The position numbers and the translations under genes are program-made. Shown here in pieces: positions 40,209-50,600 of a stretch of 55,931 bases of DNA. The stretch's first letter is position 1, and each line of letters begins with the position of its first letter. The notes under the pieces were generated by a model. That model did no database searches and had not been told where the DNA came from. It was given only the letters and a program-made list of their open reading frames with translations. The DNA is from a virus. The DNA lies in IMG/VR virus record IMGVR_UViG_3300037487_002061, positions 1 through 55,931 of that record, one strand, 5' to 3'.

Positions 40209-41569
40209 GGTCTTTCTCCTAAATAGTAAATATAATTTTTCTTAAAATCTTTGGACGAAGTTTCGACAAAGGAAACTCCCGAAGTAGCAGCCCCCGTTTC
40301 ATAAATTTTTCCTGTTAGCGCGACTTGAAGATATCCAGTTATTTCTGTCGTGTAACCAGTTAACGCTGTTACTCCATAAAGCGGGACATTAACATATGTA
40401 TTTAATACTCCGCTTTGCTCATTAAATATATTAATATTCTGACTTACGTCTTGTAAACCAAAAGTATCAAAGGCATTTAACCCAGTAGGATTATAAGTTC
40501 CAGAATATCCAGAATGCAAAAGCCCAATTTCTTCTTTATATGAAATGCCGTCTCCACTGTAATAATTAAATATTCTTGACCCTTCTTTTCTAGAAGAAGT
40601 GCCGCTTAATGAAAATCCACCAGTTAAATAGCCCCCAGATCCAGTTATAACGCTTCTATATCCAGTTACCCCAGTGAAATAACCAGTTACACCTGTCGCG
40701 TATAATGTCGTTGTTGTGTAGCCTGTTATTGTAGCATACTCAGTAACCGCACCAGCGTTAAAATTATAACTTGATATTAAACCAGAACCAAAATCATATA
40801 GAAGTTCGCTTGTTAAATTTCCAGAGAACATAGCTATATTACTTATATATCCGCTAAATGTTTTTTGAATTGGCGTTTTAATCGAATAATAATTTGGAGA
40901 TGATCCAATATATAATAATTCAGAATTCTTAATATAATCCGTGTTTACATAAAATGATTCTGTTTGAATATCATTATTTAAATAATCAAAACGAGAAATT
41001 TCAATTTCATTTGACCCAACAGATAAACCAACAATATTTCTTTTGCTTAATTCAATATTATTCGCCGTGAAAACATATTCTCCAATATTAGATAACGATT
41101 GAAAAAATAATTTTCCTCTGTCGTTAATTCCAAAATTAAAACCCTTAGATCCTTTGTATATAACATTATTTATGGTCTCTTCTGTTTTTCGAAATGATCC
41201 AAATAAAATTCCATTTGAATATTTTTCATTTGAGAAATCAAAAACCATAGAACAATTATTAAAATTAAAATCTGGCTGACCACTAATAATAAGATTACTA
41301 TATGGAAAATAACCAGATCCATTTTGAGCCAAAAAAATACCTGTTGCCCTGTAAAGAGTGCCAGTAGCGGTAAAAGTAACACCAGTTTGGATAAACGCAT
41401 GAAATTTACCAGTATTAAAAGACGGACTAGAATTTTTTAAGTAGGCTCTATGAAGAACACCACTTTGAACAGTAAATACTGAACCAGTATCAAAATCATA
41501 AAAAACCTTTAACTTCTCATTTGAAAGAAGGTTAGTCGAAAGAATATATGACAATGCTTGTGCGCTCAT
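40205..41569 (-). CDS. LamG/concanavalin-like tail protein with GY repeats
   Basis: 454 residues. Residues about 80-270 resemble a LamG-type jelly roll (NCSMVFDFSNEKYSNGILFG, KGFNFGINDRGKLFFQSLSN, FSGYISNIAMFSGNLTSELL), a fold used for binding sugars. After it come repeated T-G-Y/V-T-G units (TGVTGYFTGVTGYRSVITGS). The protein may sit at the tail tip and bind a surface glycan, which is inference. It is in the middle of the tail operon with one-base or 4-bp overlaps. Confidence 0.6.
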   Translation of the reverse strand: MSAQALSYILSTNLLSNEKLKVFYDFDTGSVFTVQSGVLHRAYLKNSSPSFNTGKFHAFIQTGVTFTATGTLYRATGIFLAQNGSGYFPYSNLIISGQPDFNFNNCSMVFDFSNEKYSNGILFGSFRKTEETINNVIYKGSKGFNFGINDRGKLFFQSLSNIGEYVFTANNIELSKRNIVGLSVGSNEIEISRFDYLNNDIQTESFYVNTDYIKNSELLYIGSSPNYYSIKTPIQKTFSGYISNIAMFSGNLTSELLYDFGSGLISSYNFNAGAVTEYATITGYTTTTLYATGVTGYFTGVTGYRSVITGSGGYLTGGFSLSGTSSRKEGSRIFNYYSGDGISYKEEIGLLHSGYSGTYNPTGLNAFDTFGLQDVSQNINIFNEQSGVLNTYVNVPLYGVTALTGYTTEITGYLQVALTGKIYETGAATSGVSFVETSSKDFKKNYIYYLGERP

Positions 41570-43128
41570 TAGTAAAGTGAACTTATAGAATAAGTTATAT
41601 TGTCCTCTCCAATATTAGAAGATTCGTTTGTTATTTTACAATTTTTTGTTAAATATTTATTTGCTACCGATTTTAGAGTAGGCAAAGAACCTGATAAATT
41701 TTGAGAAGAAGCCTGAACATTGTATTCTCCAAGCATTCTATTCGCAACAAGTTGATTAACCAATCCGTTCATTCCTTCTTTAATTATTGTCGAAGCAATT
41801 GGCCTCGTATCAGTTATGCTTATTTCACAATTATTTAATGCGCCACTTGAAGGATCAATATTGTTGTTATAACTATAAGAATAAGAAATCGAATTTTCAA
41901 ATGGATTTTTAGTAATAGATTCTTCGTTTGCTATTGGATTTAAATAAGAAGAAGTTTCATAAATATTATTTGATAAAGAAATAAATGAAGAATAATGTTC
42001 TAACGCTAATTTATATGGATCTATTCCACTCAAAGCGGCATTTACTTTTATAAATCTGGCGCTATTTTCAATAGACGTTCCTGTTATGTATAAATCTCCA
42101 ATACCATTATATGTTAATTCTCCATTGACTGTGGAGGTAATTTTATTAGAGTCTTTTGATGCGGCAATTTGAACAGTATAGTTATTAAGCACATCTCCTC
42201 TTAAATCAGAGGGATCTTTAAATTGAAAAGAAAAATTAATACTATTAGAGGTAGCATTAGTTTCGTAATTTGAAGAAACTGGACCCCTTCCCACAAAACC
42301 ATAAACACCCGTTTCAAAATTTGATTTTGATTTAATCAATGCCTCAGAAGCGATTGTTTTTGCATCATTCGCAGTAAAATAACTTTCAGTAACAGGCGTT
42401 CCACCCATAGCACCAACTATTGTTCCATTTACAGTAACTTGCAAACGAGCTTCTTTACTATAATTAATTTGCGTTGTCGTGGATATAATTGAATCTGTTC
42501 TAATTGGATTAGAACTTGTGTTTAAGGTATAATTTTTTGTTAGTCCATAAAAACCTTTAAATTCATCAATGTCTTCAGTTGTGGATCTTAAAACAAAATT
42601 TGTCCCAGTATGAAAAAAACTATAATTTTTAGAATCATTGTGTTGTCCTGTTACCCAAGAATAAGCTTTGGATAATATGTCTCCACTGTCAGTTTTTGCT
42701 CCAATAGCGGAAACAGTATGAACGACATTAATAATTCTTCCATCTTGTTCCGTGTAAGAACGAGTATTTACTGGATCTTTAATCCCGAAATATTCAGAAA
42801 AACTTCCACTTTGATATCCTTCGAAATCTACAGAATAAGGTAAAATTGTAGTTAAATTAGAATCTTGAAAAGATACGGATACTGGTTTTACATAAGTAAA
42901 CGTTTTATCCGCCAATACTAAATTTTGATATCCAGACGACAAAGCTTTTAACATTGCCTGTTTAGTCAAATAAATTCCAGAAAGATTCGCGCCAGTAATA
43001 TTCCCAACTAAAGATATTTTTTTGGTAAAATGGTCTACAGAACCCTTCACATAAACTGCATTATCATCTACTGCAAAAAACGGAGAAGGAGTCGGAAAAA
43101 TATAAGAGCCATATTGTACGTTAATCAT
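41569..43128 (-). CDS. distal tail protein (519 aa)
   Basis: 519 residues with many beta strands and repeated short blocks such as SFQDSNLTTILPYSVDFEGY and GRIINVVHTVSAIGAKTDSG. It looks related in style to the product upstream (505 residues), and the two may be distant paralogues, each with several beta domains. A role as a distal tail or tube-associated protein is inferred from the position between tape measure and hub. It overlaps the neighbouring genes by 1 and 4 bp. Confidence 0.55.
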   Translation of the reverse strand: MINVQYGSYIFPTPSPFFAVDDNAVYVKGSVDHFTKKISLVGNITGANLSGIYLTKQAMLKALSSGYQNLVLADKTFTYVKPVSVSFQDSNLTTILPYSVDFEGYQSGSFSEYFGIKDPVNTRSYTEQDGRIINVVHTVSAIGAKTDSGDILSKAYSWVTGQHNDSKNYSFFHTGTNFVLRSTTEDIDEFKGFYGLTKNYTLNTSSNPIRTDSIISTTTQINYSKEARLQVTVNGTIVGAMGGTPVTESYFTANDAKTIASEALIKSKSNFETGVYGFVGRGPVSSNYETNATSNSINFSFQFKDPSDLRGDVLNNYTVQIAASKDSNKITSTVNGELTYNGIGDLYITGTSIENSARFIKVNAALSGIDPYKLALEHYSSFISLSNNIYETSSYLNPIANEESITKNPFENSISYSYSYNNNIDPSSGALNNCEISITDTRPIASTIIKEGMNGLVNQLVANRMLGEYNVQASSQNLSGSLPTLKSVANKYLTKNCKITNESSNIGEDNITYSISSLY

Positions 43129-44642
43129 GAATCAGTTGTGTAATTAATTACACGGGTTGTCGTTCCATTTGCAGAATCTATTGATATTTGGTGAGAAGTT
43201 ACATACCCAGCAACACTCTCTGGGAGACTATCTAAATAATTTGCCCCGAACATTAATCCCTTTGATTTAAATGGCACAACAATTGCTGTTATTGATCCAG
43301 CTCCAAGACCCTTGTTACCATTAAAGACTACCCTTTCATTTAAATCTGAGATATCTATAACTCTTTGAATCAAGTCTGGTCTTTCTGTTTTAGATATTGT
43401 TTTTTTAAATTTCAATATTCCCCCACTTGTGTTATAAGCGGTATCAGTAGAATAACTTAAGTTTTCTGTTATTTTGCCCTCATGCTTAACAAATGAGGTT
43501 GACCTAGATTTTTCATAAATAGATCCGACAGAAGAGAAAACAGAGGAAATTTTTGTAGAATAAGTCGATTGATTTGAAGAGTATAATGATTTTACATTAG
43601 TAAATCTTTGTTCAAAATCTTTTCCGTCTGAAGAGTAATTTACAGTTAATTGATATTCAAAAAACGTCCCAACTTTATTTTTAACAACAGAATAAGAAAC
43701 AAAATTTGTTTGATTTTTACTTGGGTCATTTGTAAATGATATTTTTAAATTTACAATGCCGCCATCTTTATTTATTCCTTTTTCAATTAAAATCGGACGA
43801 CCATATAAAGAACTATTTGAAGAAACGTATTCATCAATAATTGTTTTGGTATAATTTAATGCATTTTCTTCTAATGGTTCTATTAAAGCTTTAATTTCTA
43901 CATTAAAATCTAAATTTGTAAATCCTTTTTCATCAATATTTTTTGATGAAGTAACTTTTTTAGAATAGGGCGAGCCACTTTCAATTTGAGAAGATTGGAA
44001 ACTTTCAGAAAGAGAAACACTTAAATTAATTAAATCAATACTTTCTGCTTTATTTGTTTTTAAATTTCTGGAATATCTTGCGTTCTCTGAAAGACCATCA
44101 TTTAACTTTCCATAACTTGGCCTTCTTAAAAAATAAAAATTTCTTAAAAAATATTTAGCGTTATTTAAAAATTGATCACCCGCATCTTGTTTATATTTTA
44201 TAGATACATTTCGCGTGAAAGAATAAGAATCATCTGATCTGGAGAAACTAAATGTTTCTTGAAAAGATTCTATCCACTGAGGACTCGCAAGATGTTTTGT
44301 GAAATCATCATTTGCATAAGAATCAAGTCTTTTTGATTCAGCAATAACTATTTTTGCTTCAGTCTCTCCTGTTAAAGAAGTGGAACTAATCGATAAAGAT
44401 TGAAATCTTCCATTAATGAATTCATCGCCGCCGATTCTAGCAATAATGTTCTTTCTGCCATACGCAGTATTTAATGCTTCTATCCCAGTTAATAATACCC
44501 CTGATCCATTGTCAAAAGCAATGTCAGCAACATCTATAGTATAATTTGCTACAATTTCATAACCAAATAAGTGAGTAGAATCAAGATAATTGTAATTTAT
44601 CTGACTTGATGCGCTGATTACTTTATTGACGATTAAACTCAT
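43125..44642 (-). CDS. distal tail protein (505 aa)
   Basis: 505 residues. It is the first gene after the tape measure protein (6 bp), the usual site of distal tail proteins. Blocks include VISASSQINYNYLDSTHLFG, LLTGIEALNTAYGRKNIIAR and FSFSRSDDSYSFTRNVSIKY, with long Ser/Asn-rich beta regions. No enzyme motif is visible. The family is not recognised with certainty. Confidence 0.55.
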   Translation of the reverse strand: MSLIVNKVISASSQINYNYLDSTHLFGYEIVANYTIDVADIAFDNGSGVLLTGIEALNTAYGRKNIIARIGGDEFINGRFQSLSISSTSLTGETEAKIVIAESKRLDSYANDDFTKHLASPQWIESFQETFSFSRSDDSYSFTRNVSIKYKQDAGDQFLNNAKYFLRNFYFLRRPSYGKLNDGLSENARYSRNLKTNKAESIDLINLSVSLSESFQSSQIESGSPYSKKVTSSKNIDEKGFTNLDFNVEIKALIEPLEENALNYTKTIIDEYVSSNSSLYGRPILIEKGINKDGGIVNLKISFTNDPSKNQTNFVSYSVVKNKVGTFFEYQLTVNYSSDGKDFEQRFTNVKSLYSSNQSTYSTKISSVFSSVGSIYEKSRSTSFVKHEGKITENLSYSTDTAYNTSGGILKFKKTISKTERPDLIQRVIDISDLNERVVFNGNKGLGAGSITAIVVPFKSKGLMFGANYLDSLPESVAGYVTSHQISIDSANGTTTRVINYTTDS

Positions 44643-44648
44643 TATTAT

Positions 44649-47600
44649 TTATTTCCCCGCCTGACCTAATTGTTTTTCTATATCAAGCAATCTTCCATTT
44701 ACTTGATTACTCAAAGAACTTAAGTTTTTGGTGAAATCAGTAAACCCAGCCAAATTATTCGCTGCATCTTTTACACTTTTAGTTAAAGATTCTACTGCTT
44801 TTGGTATTCCTGTGTCTCCAAACAAACTATTCAATTCGGAAATTTTTGTTTTTAATGTTTCTAGTTCTACATTTAGAGCTTTTTGTTGGTTTTGTAAAGC
44901 TTTTGATTCGGGGTCTTCTGTAGCAGTTGCTTGCTCAGATTCCTTTTTTGCTCTTTCACGAAGTTTTTCAGCTCGTTCTGGCGTAATTTGTTTTTTGGCT
45001 AAAGCCGCTGCAATCTCTTTCTCAGTTGATCCCGTTTTACCTAAACCAGTTAATGAATTAACAATATCTGAACCTCTCTCTGCTTTCTTTTCAGAACCAG
45101 TCACAGCATTTTTTTTCACTGTATCGATGAAATTTTGAATTTTTGTTGGATCACCTTGCGCGGCTTTAAGAGCCTTCATTGTTTCCATTAATTCCCCGCC
45201 AGCGAAAGTCTCTCTAATTGCCTTTTCCACTCCGCTTAAATCTGTAGCCGCCATGCTTGCTGACCCGATTGCCAACCCCGTGTCTTTAGCGGTTAATCCA
45301 GCGTCAGTTTGCATTTGAACTAATTTTTCTTCACCATATCTTTTTGCAAATTCCTTTTGATCTCCATCAGTTTGCCTTAAAATATCTCTTCCCTTTTCTA
45401 CATCTCCTTTTTTCCCAGACTTCAAAAGCCTACCTGCTTCTTCAATCTTATCTTGTAAGGATAACACATCTAATTTCGGACCAGACATTAATTCATTAAT
45501 TTTTCCAGACCCTCCCGCCATAAATTTCGTTCCAGCTTCTTTTATTTTTCCTATTAGTTCAGATAAATTGTTCTGGACTTCGGTTTCTCTATTTAGAGCC
45601 GCTTGCATAGATTCAGCGACATTATTTTTAAATGTTGCTGCTGATGAAATTATATTATCTTTAAATGTTTTCGCGTCTTCTGGTTTTAAATTTGTTTTTA
45701 AATATCCATCCAAAGCTTTTCCAGCTCCGATAGCTCCATCTTTCATATATGCAGAAAACACATCTTTAGAAATAGCTCCACTTATTTCTGCCCCGCTTTT
45801 ACCCTTTAACTTGTCCATTTTAATAGAGTCCATGTTAAGATTTTTTTGGAAATCTTCCCCTGTAAACTCTTTCATGAAGCCAACTTTTGATTCGGTGGCT
45901 AATGTTTTTTTCTGTTCTATTCCTATTGCAGCTTTTGTCGCCTCTGCATATGGTGCGTTTGCTGGCATTGTTACATTTGAGGCAATTCCTTCTGCAAATT
46001 TTTGTTGATCCAATGTGACGGCTTTCTTTTCAAGAGCCGCAGAGAATTTTGAAAGTGCGGAACTTAATGCTTGGAAATTTAATAGTTTTTGAGCTTCCTC
46101 CGCTCTGTTATTTATTATCTGAGACAATTTTGTCATTGCGTTGCCCAAAATAGCTGTATATTCGCCCTCAGCTTGAGTTTTTTCTTCTTCAGATGAGGTT
46201 GAACTTTGAAGAACAGCTTTTGCTTTTTGTTGTGCGTCAGTTATTTCTTTTGAAGAAACTCCACTTGATTTATAGGTTGAGATTATGCTGTTGTACCCAT
46301 TTCTAAGAGCATCAGCGCTCTCTTGTGTTTGATTTCCATTATCGTCAAAAACTTTAGATAACCCAAGTGCCGAACGAGTTAAATCTTTCATACGGTCCAA
46401 GCCTTTCATTTTAGCGTTTACGACTATTGTTGATTCAGCTAAATCTTTTTGCGCTTTTGCTGCTGCGTCTGAAGCCTCTTTGAATGCATTATAACCGCCC
46501 ATTGCCACACCAGCAATAGCACCTAATGCCGCTCCTACTGGACCAAATGACGCGCCCATAGCGGTGTATTGAGCGGTGGTAGAGATCGTGTTTATTGCAG
46601 CAGACTTAAGGGCGCTATCTTCTTCTTTTATTGCAGGAAGCAACGAAGGAAGCGCACTAAGACCCATTTGCAGAGCAATAGATTTCATTCCACCCATTCC
46701 ACCCATTCCACCTCCCGTTCCACCCATTTTAGATCCAGCTTCACCCGCAGTTTTTGCTACATTATTAGCTTTCGTAGTTCCTCCGAACTCAAAGAGATCT
46801 TTCAACGATGGCTTCGACTGGCGATTTCTTTGTTTACTAGACATTGTTGTCTCGTCTATTTTCAAAGGTTTTGCTTGGGGAGACATAGTTCCTGCGGGTA
46901 ACATAGAAAATGTTCCTTTCATAGCAGCTTTTTCTGCTCTTCCTCTTAGAAGTGCTGCATTACCCGCTCCTACGGGCATCATCCTTCCACCAATATTCAC
47001 TTTCGCATCGCCTCCTCCCTTTTCAGGAGGCCCAAGATCGGTAATGCCAAAGTCTTGAGGCTTTGGAGTTGCGCCAATATCTGGGGGTTTTATTGTACTT
47101 AAAGCTTTTCCCGCCTCTGTTGCACCTTTGTTAAGTGGCGCTATTGTTGCTCCCAATTCTTCCATTCTTTTTCTAAAAGCCGCAAGTGTCGCATCTGTAT
47201 CTGACATGCCTTTACTAGCAGGACCTCCTCCCTTCTGCGACGACACTTTTGAGATAGGATCTATGGGCGGGATTGCTCTGTCGACCATTTCTTCCACTCT
47301 TTTTCTAACCGCAATCATCGGATCTATATCTGGCATGCCCCCACTAGCAGGAGGTTCGGCAAAATTAGGAATAAATCCCCTCGCCATACCATAAGTTTTA
47401 ATGCTAGCCCCCTCTTTCTTCGCCCGATTTATACCTTGGAAGCCTCCTTGCGGTTCGTCGCGACGATTAGCGACCATTAATCCAGCGGGATTCATGGGAT
47501 TTTTTAAAGAATTATTTTGATCTACATAGACCTTACTTGGTTCAACTCCTGCGCCGATCTCTCTTGAAATTGCGTCATTGATCGCGGAAAAATTAGGAAT

Positions 47601-50600
47601 AAATCCTTTTGCATAAAAATCATCACTATCATCATCATTGTCTACGACAACGCCTTTAAATACCGCTGGTTTAGCTTTTGGAATGGACGATACAAGATAC
47701 CTAAGAATATATGGAGCAATATCAAAACCTAACGAAGGATTTGCTGGTTGATAAGAATTAATTGAAGACAGAGTCTTTTTTGAAGGAGCGGGTTTATTTT
47801 CGTAACGATCATTTAAAATTTTCTCTCCCGTTGAATTTAAATCCACATCCCATACATCTTTATAACTAAAGACATTTTTGCCATTTATTGTTTTTTGTTT
47901 TCCAGTAAATCCTCCCATTATTGGACTTTCACCATAAAAGCCACCCTTTTCATCAATCATTCTAGGCTCATTCTCGTTTGACATCCCAGTTTCTCTCGCA
48001 CTATTTGCGCTTTTAATCACCTGAGATGCTTCTGCACTATCCTGATAGAATGCTAAATCCCCGTTTTTCTTTTGAAAAAATTGAGACGGTTTTTTACCGC
48101 CATAATCTTTTATATAATCTTTTAGCGATTTTGTTCCACCTAAAAGCTTGTATTTCAAATATAATTCATCCAATTCAGATATTGAGGTTCCCTCTCCAAT
48201 TGGACGATTAGTTGATTGATTCATCTTGCCGTTTACTACATCAACGTACTTTGACTCACCAGAAGGTCTTTCATCTTTGGTTCCGACAATGACATTTTTA
48301 TTATTATAAAGACCCGTGTTTATTCTTGAAGCGGCAAATTTAGCAAAACGCTCTCTTAATATATCATTTCTTAATATTGTTTGAACAGCCGTCTTCGCAT
48401 CCATTAAATCTTTTTTAGTTTTTATTAATTTTTCTGGATCTTGAACGAATTTTGTCAAATTTGCCCATATTGATTCAATATTTAATTTTTCACCTTTGGG
48501 CATTGAGACTCCAAAAGCTTTAGCGGCTTTTGCAGCAAAAAGTCCAGTCTTAGCTATATTAATAGGATTAGTTGTAGCTACTGTTTTTGCAATGCTTGGA
48601 ATCGTTCCTGATGGAATTTTTTTATAAAGATCATAGGCCGATTTTAAAGAGCCATTCAAAGCAAAATTAGGAACAAAACCTCTAGCTGCATATTGAAAAC
48701 GATCCCCCATTTCTTTTTGAAGGCTTTCTATAAACTCTGGCTGATTTTTTTTAATAAAAGATGTATTCTCTAATTGTTTTTGAGACCTGAGATCATCACT
48801 TCCATTTTCGGCCCTTTTTAATCTTCTTTTTTCTATTTCTTCATCAGGAACATTTAAATATTTCAAAGTGCCACCAGAATCTCTAATTGCATTTAAAACT
48901 CCCTGAAGCTGTCCTGAGATACCAGTAGGAGTTTTTGCTAACTCAGATCCAGAAAGTAATGTAAATGAATCGGCTTTTTTGACATCGTCTAAAGAACGAA
49001 TAAACTTGCCCATTCCCATAGCCAATGTCGATTTTCCAGCACCAGAAGGACCAATTATTCCATCTTTTCTTTTTTTTGTTGGTGTTTCTAATATTTTAGA
49101 AAGAACTTGTTTGCTTAATGTTGGGCCTAGCTTGTCTGAATCATAAATATAATTACCACTTTTGGTAGTAGATCCTTTACCAATTTTGGGAACAGATCCT
49201 TTACCAATTTTGGGAATAGATTCTTTAGCAAAGTTTGGTATAAAACCTTTGGCAGCACCATAAGTCTGAGCATTTACTCCCTCTTTCCTAGCTCTAGCTA
49301 TTCCTTGGAGTCCTCCTTGCGGCTCATCACGGCGATTAGCAACCATCAGACCCATTGGGTTCCCAGAGTTCTTCAGAGAGTTGTTCTGATCAACGTAGAC
49401 TTGACTAGGATTAACTCCTGCGCCGATCTCTCTTGAAATTGCGTCATTAATTGCAGAAAAATTAGGAATATAACCAGAAGCAAATCCTTTTAATCCTTTT
49501 ATTTTTGCCGCTCCTTTTGTAATTAATCCTTTGGGAGCATATATAGGAACATTATTTCTATTTGTTACTTTGCTCTCTTCTCTTTTTTTGATTTCAGCGG
49601 CTAATCCAAATAATCTAGTTGTTGGAATATTAGACCTTAATATATCAGCTTGCCTAAGCCTTATTAATTTATCATCATAATCACTGATGGCATTACTTGG
49701 CAAAACTAATCCTTTACCTTTTGGTTTTCCCTCTCCAAAATTAGAATCATTATATGCTGACTTACCAGATATTTTAGCCTCTCTAACTGCGAAAGACCCA
49801 GAAGTGATATCAGGTCCGACTTTATTTTCAGTCATATTAATAGTCGTCTCGTTTCTCAATAACGCTTCGAATATTCTTCCAGCTAATACATTATTTGATA
49901 AATTTGCATCTAAACCATTTATTGCAAAATTAGGAACAAAACCCTTGCTCTTTACTATATTTCTTAAAGGCGCGGGATTAAGTTTTGTTTGCTTGTTAAA
50001 TTCTTCAAAAACTTTTTCAGTCGATGCTGTTGGTCCAGCAGAAGAATAAGCCTTGTCAATAAAGCCTGATATCCCTATTTCTGAATCAAGCTTATCAAAA
50101 ACTTCCCTTAAAGAAATTTTTGCGCCCTTTGAAGAAGAAACAGGAAGAGATTTCCCCCCTTTGAATTTATTTTTAAATATTTCTTGTTCGTTTTTAGAAA
50201 ATCCACTGTTTCCTTCTTTTATTCTTTTTAAAGTTTCGGAAACGTAATTGGGATTAACGTAATTGGGGATAAAGCCACCAGAAGCTCGACGAGTAGGGCG
50301 TGAAGTTGCAGGGGAGGTTATCCCCTTAGTAATATCTTCTCCACTTACAACTTTATTTTGTTTTTTCTTTTTTTCTAAAGCTTTTTCAAAAGCACCTTTA
50401 ACTAGCCTTCTTCTTTCATTAATTTCTGGATCAATTTTTTCTCTATATTCTTTATAAACTTTACCCGCCATGCTTTGTTTAGTTGAGTCCGCAGAATACT
50501 TAAAATCAGCAACTGGAGCGGGTAAAGAATTATTTCCAAATAAATCTTTTAATTTTTTTTGTTCATCTATTTTCGGATTTCTTACATCAAAGTTGCCTTG

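Noticed and set aside
40208-40225. GGAGAAAG as a true Shine-Dalgarno for the gene at 40208
   Set aside because: It is fixed by the codons of the overlapping upstream gene (Gly-Glu-Arg-Pro), and other genes here lack such a site, so it may be accidental.
45568-47394. Several plus-strand open frames of 88-160 codons inside the tape measure gene
   Set aside because: They are shadows of a low-complexity Ala/Gly/Lys-rich minus-strand gene. None has a start context or recognised motif.
46688-49475. Repeats in the tape measure gene as a CRISPR-like array
   Set aside because: The repeats are coding, in frame, of unequal length and spacing, and there are no spacers or cas genes.
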